Source: Aquihabitans sp. (GTDB lineage: Bacteria; Actinomycetota; Acidimicrobiia; Acidimicrobiales; Iamiaceae). From it: a DNA stretch of 33,742 nucleotides. The number at the start of each line of letters is the position of its first letter. Positions within the stretch are counted from its first letter, which is position 1. This document shows positions 27,285-33,742 of this stretch, in pieces. The notes under the pieces were generated by a model, which was not told where the DNA came from, made no database searches, and saw only the letters and a list, made by a program, of their open reading frames with translations. The DNA is taken from assembly GCA_025353965.1 (NCBI GenBank), contig JANXNS010000250.1, positions 1 to 33,742 on the forward strand. The letters are read 5' to 3'. The position numbers and the translations under genes are program-made.

Positions 27285-28223
27285 CTATTCCATCCCGCGG
27301 AGCGCCAGGCCCCGCTCGTTCAGCTTCTCGATAACCTCATCGAGCGACTTCTGGCCAAAGTTGGTGATGGCCAGAAGGTCATCCTCGCTCTTGCGCAGCA
27401 GCTCGCCCACGGTGTTGACCTGGGCCCGCTTGAGGCAATTGCGAGGACGCTCGGAGAGATCGAGGTCTTCGATCGGCATTTCCAGCTCAGGCGAGGACGC
27501 CATGGTTGCGCTGGTCTCGCCGAGCTCGAGAGTTGGGGGATCTTCGCTCATATCGGCAACGAGCTGCACCAGCTTGGTGAGCGTGTCGCCAGCCGACGCC
27601 AAGGCGTCGCGGGGCGTGATCGAACCGTCGGTCTCAATATCGAGCACGAGGCGGTCGTAGTTGGTATCCATCTCCACCCGGGTGGGCTCGACCAGGAAGG
27701 TCACCCGCCGGACGGGCGAGAAAATGGAGTCGACCGGGATGACACCAATGATGTTGGTGCCCTTGTCTCGGTCAGCCGAGAGGTAGCCCCGCCCACGCTC
27801 GATCGTGAGATCAAACGCAAGGCGACCCTTCTCGTTCAGGGTGGCAATGGTGTGGGTGCCGTTGAGCACCTCGACATCGGCCGTGGCCTGAATGTCCGCA
27901 CCAGTGATATCGGCCGGACCCCGCACATCAAGGCGCAGGGTGACGGGCTCGTCGGAGACCGAAGTGAGCACCAAGTCCTTCAAGTTCAAGATGATGTCGG
28001 TGACATCTTCCGTAACACCAGTAATGGTGTCGAACTCGTGAAGGGCATCGTCGAATCGGACAGCCGTAATGGCTGCGCCGGGGATCGACGACAACAGGGT
28101 ACGCCGCAGCGAGTTGCCGAGCGTGTGGCCGAAGCCGGGCTCGAGCGGGCTGATGGCAAACCGCTGACGGTTGCTCTCTTCCTCACCGACGGGCTCGACC
28201 GTGGGACGCTGAATGACCAGCAT
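27285..28223 (-). CDS. rpoA: DNA-directed RNA polymerase subunit alpha
   Basis: 312 aa. The N-terminal dimerisation domain (to about residue 230) has FAISPLEPGFGHTLGNSLRR (26-45) and LLSSIPGAAITAVRFD. After an acidic linker comes the C-terminal DNA/activator-binding domain: LSERPRNCLKRAQVNTVGEL and ITNFGQKSLDEVIEKL. The Arg in SERPRNC corresponds to E. coli Arg265, which contacts UP elements. ATG with AGGAAGG six bases upstream. It sits between rpsD and rplQ, as is usual. Confidence 0.98.
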   Translation of the reverse strand: MLVIQRPTVEPVGEEESNRQRFAISPLEPGFGHTLGNSLRRTLLSSIPGAAITAVRFDDALHEFDTITGVTEDVTDIILNLKDLVLTSVSDEPVTLRLDVRGPADITGADIQATADVEVLNGTHTIATLNEKGRLAFDLTIERGRGYLSADRDKGTNIIGVIPVDSIFSPVRRVTFLVEPTRVEMDTNYDRLVLDIETDGSITPRDALASAGDTLTKLVQLVADMSEDPPTLELGETSATMASSPELEMPIEDLDLSERPRNCLKRAQVNTVGELLRKSEDDLLAITNFGQKSLDEVIEKLNERGLALRGME

Positions 28224-28258
28224 GTGAAGCCTTCCTCAGGAACTAGATCGTCGGGGAG

Positions 28259-28873
28259 TTACTTGGAGTACAGCTCAATGATGAGCTGCTCTCTCACGGG
28301 CACGTCGATCTGCGCACGAGTGGGCAGTTCGTTGATCGTGACCTCGAAGCCGCCTTCGCCTACCTCTATCCACGCCGGCTTGAGCCGATCGAGGGTGTCG
28401 AGGTTATGACGGATGACGATCATCTGGCGGGACTTCTCACGCAGGGAGATCACGTCGCCCTTGCGAACCCGATAGCTCGGGATATCGACCCGCTTGCCAT
28501 TGACGTTGATCATCCCGTGGCCCACGAACTGGCGGGCCTGCGGCCGGGTGGAAGCCCAACCAGCACGGAAGACGATGTTGTCAAGGCGTTGTTCGAGCAT
28601 GCGAAGCAAGCTCTCGCCAGTAACGCCCTTTTGGCGGCTGGCCTCTTTGTAGAGGTTGGAGAACTGCCGCTCCAGAACGCCGTAGATGTACTTGGCCTTC
28701 TGCTTCTCCTGCAGCTGCAGGAGATACTCGGAGGGCTGGCGACGGCGGCTACGGCCGTGCTCACCCGGAGGGTACGGCCGCTTGTTCAGCGCCTTTGCAC
28801 CCTTGTCGTTTTCAAAGATGTTCACGCCAAGGCGGCGAGAAATCTTTACTTTGGGACCGGTATAACGAGCCAT
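28259..28873 (-). CDS. rpsD: 30S ribosomal protein S4 (zinc-free form)
   Basis: 204 aa. The N-terminus (MARYTGPKVKISRRLGVNIF) lacks the CxxC zinc motifs, so this is the C-minus form. S4 domain motifs: LEQRLDNIVFRAGWASTRPQ, ARQFVGHGMINVNGKRV and YRVRKGDVISL. It nucleates 30S assembly and often represses its own operon through the mRNA leader. It lies between rpsK (16 nt) and rpoA (35 nt), with AAGGA just before the ATG. Confidence 0.97.
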   Translation of the reverse strand: MARYTGPKVKISRRLGVNIFENDKGAKALNKRPYPPGEHGRSRRRQPSEYLLQLQEKQKAKYIYGVLERQFSNLYKEASRQKGVTGESLLRMLEQRLDNIVFRAGWASTRPQARQFVGHGMINVNGKRVDIPSYRVRKGDVISLREKSRQMIVIRHNLDTLDRLKPAWIEVGEGGFEVTINELPTRAQIDVPVREQLIIELYSK

Positions 28874-28889
28874 GAATCCTTACCCCGCG

Positions 28890-29288
28890 TCAGATCCGAC
28901 GCCGCTTGGGGGGGCGGCAGCCGTTGTGGGGCATGGGGGTCACGTCTTTGATGCCTGTGACCTCGATTCCCGTATTCTGGATAGAACGGATAGCTGTCTC
29001 GCGGCCCGAACCCGGACCCTTGACCAGCACGTCAACCTTGCGAACCCCGTGCTCCATCGCCCGACGCGCGGCCTGCTCGGCAGCCATCTGAGCGGCGAAG
29101 GGGGTGCTCTTGCGCGATCCCTTGAACCCGACGTTTCCGGCGGAGGCCCAGGAGATCACATTGCCCTCCTGGTCGGTGATCGACACGATCGTGTTGTTGA
29201 AGGAACTCTTGATGTGCGCCACCCCGTAGGTGACATTCTTGCGTTCCTTCTTGCGGGGGCGACGGCCCCCAGGCTTTGGCTTGGCCAT
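28890..29288 (-). CDS. rpsK: 30S ribosomal protein S11
   Basis: 132 aa. Basic N-terminal tail ([16 protein letters not shown]), then [20 protein letters not shown] and the end [20 protein letters not shown] with PPKRRRI. Part of the 30S platform near the E site. Its ATG overlaps the rpsM stop by one base (TAATG), indicating coupled translation. Confidence 0.98.
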   Translation of the reverse strand: MAKPKPGGRRPRKKERKNVTYGVAHIKSSFNNTIVSITDQEGNVISWASAGNVGFKGSRKSTPFAAQMAAEQAARRAMEHGVRKVDVLVKGPGSGRETAIRSIQNTGIEVTGIKDVTPMPHNGCRPPKRRRI

Positions 29289-29665
29289 TACTTGCGAACC
29301 TTCTTCTTCCCGGCGACAGTTTTCTTCGGGCCCTTACGGGTCCGGGCGTTCGTGTGGGTGCGCTGACCGCGCACCGGGAGACCCTTGCGGTGGCGGAGGC
29401 CCTGGTAAGAACCGATCTCCATCTTCCGCTTGATGTCCTGCTGAACCTCACGCTTGAGGTCACCCTCGACCTTGACGTTCTGGTCGATGTAGGCACGTAT
29501 CTTGTTGATTTCTTCGTCAGTGAGATCGCGGGTGCGCGTGCTCTCACTGATTCCGGCGAAGGCGCAGATTTTCTCTGCGGTCGTCCTACCGATGCCGAAG
29601 ACGTAGGTGAGCGAGATCACGAGCCGCTTTTCACGGGGAATGTCTACGCCGGAGATGCGTGCCAT
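29288..29665 (-). CDS. rpsM: 30S ribosomal protein S13
   Basis: 125 aa. [20 protein letters not shown], the helix-two-turn-helix segment [16 protein letters not shown], and the C-terminal [20 protein letters not shown] plus a Lys-rich tail ending KKVRK. It contacts the large subunit and P-site tRNA. It starts two bases after the rpmJ stop and overlaps rpsK by one base. Confidence 0.98.
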   Translation of the reverse strand: MARISGVDIPREKRLVISLTYVFGIGRTTAEKICAFAGISESTRTRDLTDEEINKIRAYIDQNVKVEGDLKREVQQDIKRKMEIGSYQGLRHRKGLPVRGQRTHTNARTRKGPKKTVAGKKKVRK

Positions 29666-29667
29666 TG

Positions 29668-29784
29668 CTAGCCCTGCCTCTGCTTGTGCCGGGGGTTGGA
29701 AGAGCAGATAACGCGAACCGCGCCGTGGCGGCGGATCACCTTGCAGTGCTCACAAATGGTCTTGACGCTGGGTTGAACCTTCAT
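29668..29784 (-). CDS. rpmJ: 50S ribosomal protein L36
   Basis: 38 aa, overlooked easily because of its size. [20 protein letters not shown] followed by [18 protein letters not shown]. The zinc ribbon is complete: Cys11, Cys14, Cys27 and His33, the zinc-containing form. ATG at 29784 with GAAGG five bases upstream. An in-frame ATG 33 nt further up has no place in L36. It is the first gene after the 252-nt gap that follows map. Confidence 0.97.
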   Translation of the reverse strand: MKVQPSVKTICEHCKVIRRHGAVRVICSSNPRHKQRQG

Positions 29785-29807
29785 TGGTGCCTTCGAGTTG
29801 TGGTCGA

Positions 29808-29833
29808 CCGTCCGCATGGGTATGCGGGGACGG
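29808..29833 (-). promoter_or_regulatory. Hairpin in the rpmJ leader
   Basis: CCGTCCGCAT (29808-29817), a 4-nt loop and ATGCGG-GG-ACGG (29822-29833): a 10-bp stem with a two-base bulge, ending 23 nt before the rpmJ ATG on the minus strand. No T-run follows, so it is more likely a leader structure (for example for ribosomal-protein feedback) than a terminator. Function not shown. Confidence 0.4.
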
Positions 29834-29960
29834 CTACTTGTAGCGTTAGGCGATCAGCAGGGAGATGCGCGAGCAATCCCCAAGAATCTCCTGGTCGTAC
29901 CGGGTTTCAGCCACGTCGACGCGCCGCAAAGCGCGACCGCCGTCAGGGCCGAAGGGTCAT

Positions 29961-29989
29961 GCTAACGCGGGAGGCTCGGGCCACCAAGT
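29961..29989 (-). promoter_or_regulatory. Possible promoter upstream of rpmJ
   Basis: On the minus strand TTGGTG, 17 nt, TAGCAT, in the gap between map and rpmJ. The -35 is poor (three of six) and the -10 moderate (four of six). A promoter here would let rpmJ-rpsM-rpsK-rpsD-rpoA-rplQ be transcribed apart from secY-adk-map, with a leader of roughly 170 nt. Apart from this and the hairpin at 29808-29833 I see nothing in the gap 29785-30036. Confidence 0.3.
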
Positions 29990-30036
29990 TGGCGCCACTA
30001 CCACATCTTGACAAAGGCCACGCGGACTCGACGAAA

Positions 30037-30807
30037 TCAAGGGAGCGTGAGGATCTCTGGCCCATTTGGACCCACATAAATGGTGTGCTCGGCATGAGAA
30101 GCCCAGTCGCCCGAAGCAGTAACCACGCTCCAGTCGTCGTCCAGCAGGGCCGTCTCCGGGTCTCCGAGCACCAACATGGGCTCGACCGCCAGAACGTTGC
30201 CTACTCGGAGCTTGGCTCCCGTGCCGGCCTGGCCCTGGTTGGGAATGTTGGGTGCCTCGTGCATGGCCTGACCAATCGCATGACCGGTATATCCCTCGAC
30301 AACACTCATCCCGCCGGCCAGCGCCGTGGATTCCACGGCGTGCCCAATATCGCCGATGCGGTTGCCCGCGACCATGACCTCTACCGCTGCCAGCAACGCC
30401 GCCTCGGTGACGTCAATGAGACGAAGAATGGCCGGGTCCACGTCTCCGACCGGAGCCGTGAAGGCAGCATCTCCATGCCAACCATCAATGATGGCCCCAC
30501 AATCGATGGAAATGATGTCGCCGTCGCGCAGGACAACGTCGTCGCTCGGGATGCCGTGCACCACCATCGAATTGGGCGACGCACAGATCACGCCGGGAAA
30601 CGGTGGCATGGCATAGCCGAGAAAGTTTGAGGTCGCCCCCCGAGACGAGATCACCTCGCGGCCGATCCGGTCAAGGGCGCCGGTGGAAACCCCGGGGGCG
30701 ATAGCGCCGCGAATTTTCTCGTGCATCTCGGCCACCACCCGCCCAGCACGCCGCATCACGGCCACTTGCTCAGGAGTGCGGACTGCTGCCGCTCGAGAGA
30801 ACAACAC
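30037..30807 (-). CDS. map: Methionine aminopeptidase, type I
   Basis: 256 aa. It removes the initiator Met from nascent proteins. The pita-bread metal ligands are all visible: Asp102 (SIDCGA), Asp113 (HGDAAFT), His176 (GHAIG), Glu209 (AVEPML) and Glu240 (SHAEHTIYV); His84 in VHGIP is the substrate-side histidine. The loop before it reads CASPNSMVVHG rather than the usual CxSVNE-x-x-HG, a small deviation. GTG start, five bases after the adk stop. Downstream, infA would be expected but is not found. Confidence 0.96.
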   Translation of the reverse strand: MLFSRAAAVRTPEQVAVMRRAGRVVAEMHEKIRGAIAPGVSTGALDRIGREVISSRGATSNFLGYAMPPFPGVICASPNSMVVHGIPSDDVVLRDGDIISIDCGAIIDGWHGDAAFTAPVGDVDPAILRLIDVTEAALLAAVEVMVAGNRIGDIGHAVESTALAGGMSVVEGYTGHAIGQAMHEAPNIPNQGQAGTGAKLRVGNVLAVEPMLVLGDPETALLDDDWSVVTASGDWASHAEHTIYVGPNGPEILTLP

Positions 30808-30812
30808 GGCGC

Positions 30813-31475
30813 TCAGCCAGCGCGGCGAGCGGCAACGGAGGCAAGGAGCCGGGCGAAGACTTCCTCGGGGGACCCAATGCCATCTATCTCGGAGAGCAAC
30901 CCACGCTCCTCGTAGAAGGACACGAGGGGGAGCGTCTCTGCGGCATAAAGGTCGAGCCGCTTCCGGACTGCGTCCTCGGTGTCGTCGTCGCGCTGGACAA
31001 CTTCTCCACCATCAACGTCGCAGATCCAGCCGTTCTTGGGCGGGGTATCGACCGAGTAGATCTGACCGCACGTCTTGCACACGCGCCGCTTGGTGATGCG
31101 CTCGAGGACCACATCTTCCGGTACCTCCAGATTGAGGACCACATCCAGCGGGCGATCAGCCGTGATCTTCTCCAAGGCCAAGGCCTGCGCTTCGGTCCGG
31201 GGAAACCCGTCCAGGATGTAACCGCGCTTGGTGGTGTCGCTCTCGTTGAGGCGTTCGTCCACGATGCCCACCATGATCTCGTCCGAAACGAGGCCTCCGC
31301 CGTCCATGACGGACCGGGCCTTGAGGCCGAATTCGGTCCCGGATGCCACCGCGGCACGGAGCATGTCCCCGGTCGAGATATGGGGCACGACGAAGTGCTG
31401 GCCCAGGCGCACGGCCTGGGTTCCCTTACCCGCGCCCTGTCGGCCGAGCATCACAAGACGGACGCCTGCGGTCAT
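30813..31475 (-). CDS. adk: Adenylate kinase
   Basis: 220 aa, long (LID-containing) form. P-loop GRQGAGKGTQ (11-20), AMP-binding STGDMLRAAV, GYILDGFPRTEAQA, and a zinc-type LID with CKTCGQIYSV, then CDVDGG; three Cys (CxxC plus one) are visible and an Asp probably supplies the fourth ligand. It equilibrates ATP, AMP and ADP. It starts four bases after the secY stop and precedes map by five bases, the classic secY-adk-map order. Confidence 0.97.
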   Translation of the reverse strand: MTAGVRLVMLGRQGAGKGTQAVRLGQHFVVPHISTGDMLRAAVASGTEFGLKARSVMDGGGLVSDEIMVGIVDERLNESDTTKRGYILDGFPRTEAQALALEKITADRPLDVVLNLEVPEDVVLERITKRRVCKTCGQIYSVDTPPKNGWICDVDGGEVVQRDDDTEDAVRKRLDLYAAETLPLVSFYEERGLLSEIDGIGSPEEVFARLLASVAARRAG

Positions 31476-31479
31476 CGGG

Positions 31480-32877
31480 TTACTTCGACGAGCCCTTGGC
31501 CGACTTCGCGGCCTTCGCTTTGGTGGTGTCCAGGAAGCCTTCGTAGTTACGCATCATCAGCTGACCATCGATCTGCTTCACCGTTTCCAAGGCCACGCCC
31601 ACCGCAATGAGGATGGAGATTCCGAAGAAGCCGAGCTGCTGCCCACCAGAGGTGCTGCCGAGCGCCTTGCCGATGGCGTAGGCCGGGACCAGCGCAATAG
31701 CCGCAACAAACAGGGCACCGGGAAGGGTGATGCGGGAAAGAATCTTGGCCAGGTAGCGCTCGGTCTGATAACCGGGTCGGATACCGGGGATGAACCCGCC
31801 TTGCTTGCGGATCTGGTCTGCCTGCTTATGCGGGTCGAACTGGATAGCGGTGTAGAAGTAGGCGAAGGCGATGATCAAGATCCCGTAGAAACTCAGGTAC
31901 ACCAGCGAGGTGCTCCTGACCAAGTGGTTGTTCACGAACTGCTGGACGTCCCAGGCCCAGTTGGGCTTGGTTGCGCTGGCCGTCCCGACCGGCAGGATCT
32001 GGGAAACGATCACCGGGAGGTACAGGACCGAGCTGGCAAAGATGATGGAGATCACGCCGGCGCCGTTGACCTTGAGCGGTATGTAGGTGCTCTGGCCGCC
32101 ATACATTTTCCGGCCCACCTGACGCTTTGCGAACTGGACGGGGATGCGCCGCACGCCTTGCTCGACGAACACGATGGCCACCAGCAGGCCGACGAACATG
32201 AGGGCGATACCGATCATGGCGGGCGTACCGGATTCTGCCCGGACGGTGCCGAAGTTGGCGGGGAGGCGGCTCACGACCGAGGCGAAGATCAGGATGGACA
32301 TCCCGTTGCCGACGCCGCGTTGCGTAATGACCTCGCCAAACCACATGAGAAGGGCAAAGCCCGCCGTCAGGGTGAGGACGACTAGCGCAAAGCGACCAGC
32401 GGTGTAGTTGTCACCGAAGAGGTCCAGGCCGGTGCTGTTGCCACGAGACCCAAACCCACCACCACCGCCAGTGTGGAACAAATAGGTGATACCCGTGCCT
32501 TGAAGCAGCGCAATGGCTACGCCGAGGTAACGGGTCCACTGGGTGATCTTGCGCTGACCAACCGCGCCCTGCTCTTGCCACTGCTCGAGCTTGGGGATCA
32601 CCACGGCCAGGATCTGCATGATGATCGACGCCGTGATGTACGGCATGATCCCGAGCGCAAAGATGGCGAATTGGGTGATGGCCCCACCGGAGAACGTCTG
32701 CAGGAAGCTCAGCACCCCGCCTTGCTGGGCCCGTGCTTCCAGATCCTTGATCGACGCAAGGTCGATACCGGGGACGGGGATGTGGGCGCCGAAGCGATAC
32801 ACCCCCACCATGAACAACGTGAAGAGGAGCTTATTGCGAAGCTCCGGGATCTTGAGAACGTTGCGAAGGGTCGACAC
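31480..32877 (-). CDS. secY: Preprotein translocase subunit SecY
   Basis: 465 aa, ten membrane spans in the usual pattern. It forms the protein-conducting channel with SecE and SecG. Family segments: RNKLLFTLFMVGVYRFGAHI near the N-terminus, the plug region ALGIMPYITASIIMQ, and the cytosolic loop QFAKRQVGRKMYGGQSTYIP. The C-terminal LMMRNYEGFL is also typical. A Gly-rich stretch (TGGGGGFGSRGNS) in an outer loop is longer than usual. GTG start with AGGAG five bases upstream. It sits between rplO and adk. Confidence 0.98.
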   Translation of the reverse strand: MSTLRNVLKIPELRNKLLFTLFMVGVYRFGAHIPVPGIDLASIKDLEARAQQGGVLSFLQTFSGGAITQFAIFALGIMPYITASIIMQILAVVIPKLEQWQEQGAVGQRKITQWTRYLGVAIALLQGTGITYLFHTGGGGGFGSRGNSTGLDLFGDNYTAGRFALVVLTLTAGFALLMWFGEVITQRGVGNGMSILIFASVVSRLPANFGTVRAESGTPAMIGIALMFVGLLVAIVFVEQGVRRIPVQFAKRQVGRKMYGGQSTYIPLKVNGAGVISIIFASSVLYLPVIVSQILPVGTASATKPNWAWDVQQFVNNHLVRSTSLVYLSFYGILIIAFAYFYTAIQFDPHKQADQIRKQGGFIPGIRPGYQTERYLAKILSRITLPGALFVAAIALVPAYAIGKALGSTSGGQQLGFFGISILIAVGVALETVKQIDGQLMMRNYEGFLDTTKAKAAKSAKGSSK

Positions 32878-32924
32878 TCGCGCTCCTGGAGGGCGTTAGA
32901 GACGTGGCCGGAGGCCGACGGCGT

Positions 32925-33413
32925 TCAGCGGTTGGTGAACTGGTTGCCCTTGGCGGGCGGACGACGCTCACCCCATGGGAGGGGCAGGCGTTCCACCGTA
33001 CCGCCCGCGGCGGTGATGGCTGTTTCGGCGGACTTGGAGAACGCATGGGCCTTGACCGAGACAGCTCGGCTGAGCTCTCCCCGGCCGAGAACCTTGACGA
33101 ACGATCCCTTTCCGACGAGACCCATGCCCAGAAGGGCTTCGGGCGACACGTCGGTGAGGCCACAGGCCTCCAGGGTGTCCAGGTTGAGGGCTTGGTATTC
33201 CACGCGGAAGGGGTTGTTGAAGCCCTTGAGCTTCGGGATCCGCATGTGCAGCGGCATCTGGCCGCCTTCAAAGCTGGCCGGGATCGAGCCGCGAGCCTTC
33301 TGGCCCTTGGTACCACGGCCGGCAGTCTTGCCACCCTTGCCGGCGATACCGCGTCCGACGCGCTTACGTGACTTGTTCGAGCCCTCAGAGGGCTGGAGGT
33401 CGTGAACCTTCAT
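32925..33413 (-). CDS. rplO: 50S ribosomal protein L15
   Basis: 162 aa. MKVHDLQPSEGSNKSRKRVG, then GRGIAGKGGKTAGRGTKGQK and FEGGQMPLHMRIPKLKGFNN, all diagnostic of L15. The C-terminus (GERRPPAKGNQFTNR) extends some residues past the usual end. The ATG overlaps the rpmD stop by one base (TGATG); secY follows after 47 nt. Confidence 0.98.
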   Translation of the reverse strand: MKVHDLQPSEGSNKSRKRVGRGIAGKGGKTAGRGTKGQKARGSIPASFEGGQMPLHMRIPKLKGFNNPFRVEYQALNLDTLEACGLTDVSPEALLGMGLVGKGSFVKVLGRGELSRAVSVKAHAFSKSAETAITAAGGTVERLPLPWGERRPPAKGNQFTNR

Positions 33414-33613
33414 CAGGCTTCGCCTTCCTCGGTGGTGACCATTTCCACGGTGACCATGTGGGGCACCCGGGCGATCATGCCGCGGATCTCCGGGCGATCA
33501 GGCAGGGTGTTGGATTTACCGATGCGACCGAGGCCCAGGGCGCGAATGGTACCGCGCTGCTTGGGCTTACAGCCGATGGTGGACTTGGTCTGGGTGACCT
33601 TGATCTCGGCCAT
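33413..33613 (-). CDS. rpmD: 50S ribosomal protein L30
   Basis: 66 aa from the ATG at 33613 (GAGGTG eight bases upstream); a GTG two codons earlier is too close to that site. EIKVTQTKSTIGCKPKQRGT, then IRALGLGRIGKSNTLPD and RGMIARVPHMVTVE, typical of L30. It lies between rpsE (2 nt) and rplO (1-base overlap). Confidence 0.97.
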   Translation of the reverse strand: MAEIKVTQTKSTIGCKPKQRGTIRALGLGRIGKSNTLPDRPEIRGMIARVPHMVTVEMVTTEEGEA

Positions 33614-33615
33614 GT

Positions 33616-33742
33616 TCACTTCACCTCGTCGACAACCAGCGGACCGCGCTGGCTCTCGTTGTAGGCGTCGAGCAGACCCTTGGGGACAAACTCCTCAGGC
33701 GAGAGGCCACGCAAGCGGGCGATCTCGTCCGGGCGCTTGAGG
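33616..33742 (-). CDS. rpsE: 30S ribosomal protein S5, C-terminal fragment
   Basis: Partial: the last 41 codons, running off the right edge. LKRPDEIARLRGLSPEEFVP matches the S5 C-terminal helix (compare LKRPEEVAxxRGL). It is followed by an extension ending RGPLVVDEVK. Its TGA is two bases before the rpmD ATG. Confidence 0.94.
   Translation of the reverse strand, partial: LKRPDEIARLRGLSPEEFVPKGLLDAYNESQRGPLVVDEVK

Noticed and set aside
29846-29914. 22-codon upstream frame (GTG, VAETRYDQEILGDCSRISLL...) before rpmJ, possible leader peptide or infA piece
   Set aside because: No ribosome binding site, and aligned to the IF-1 end it shares only two residues beyond the RYK triplet that follows its stop.
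29659-30630. 323-codon plus-strand frame across rpmJ, the infA-position gap and map
   Set aside because: It is antisense to two certain genes and no part of it resembles a known protein; the gap itself gives it no support.

Overview
The window reads as a chromosomal housekeeping segment of a high-GC actinobacterium. Gene order (rpsE-rpmD-rplO-secY-adk-map-rpmJ-rpsM-rpsK-rpsD-rpoA-rplQ, truA, rplM-rpsI-glmM-glmS-acpS-nnrDE-alr-tsaEB-rimI-tsaD-groESL-guaB-guaB3-guaA), GTG starts, a fused NnrE/NnrD and a CBS-less GuaB3 all fit Actinomycetota. The over-long GlmS and the neighbourhood make me lean to class Acidimicrobiia, which is inference. Nearly every gene is on the minus strand, so transcription runs from high to low coordinates. 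Only three genes lie on the plus strand.

Layout, in direction of transcription. 33742-26929: end of the spc operon and the alpha operon, from the rpsE C-terminus through rplQ. A 252-nt gap between map and rpmJ, where infA usually sits, holds no recognisable infA. 26855-26882 is a terminator between convergent genes. 25057-26835 is a plus-strand islet: an FAD oxidoreductase and, in the same frame after one TGA, the C-terminal domain of an ECF41 (SigJ-like) sigma factor with its sigma domains missing. 24975-22939: truA and an SsuD-type alkanesulfonate monooxygenase. 22788-16514: rplM, rpsI, glmM, an 1152-aa GlmS, a 25-residue membrane peptide and acpS. 16500-16252 holds a decayed vapBC toxin-antitoxin pair, next to a plus-strand alpha/beta hydrolase (15415-16293).

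15372-8413: nnrDE, a CBS protein, alr, an anchored alpha/beta hydrolase and the tsaE-tsaB-rimI-tsaD block, mostly joined by 4-14 nt overlaps or very short gaps. 8412-6318: groES-groEL behind a promoter with two CIRCE-type HrcA sites. 6160-4173: a 53-aa small protein, a CoA-type Nudix hydrolase, a YqgE/AlgH protein and an unrecognised 129-aa protein. 4112-1: guaB, a secreted seven-repeat beta-propeller protein, guaB3 and the start of guaA.

The genes cover ribosome and RNA polymerase synthesis, protein export and maturation, UDP-GlcNAc and D-Ala supply for the cell wall, tRNA t6A formation, NAD(P)HX repair, chaperonins and guanine nucleotide synthesis. I see no phage, transposon, CRISPR, rRNA or tRNA. 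The most notable items are accessory insertions and scars in this conserved backbone: the vapBC remnant, the sigma-less ECF41 domain, the over-long GlmS, two overlooked small genes and the missing infA.
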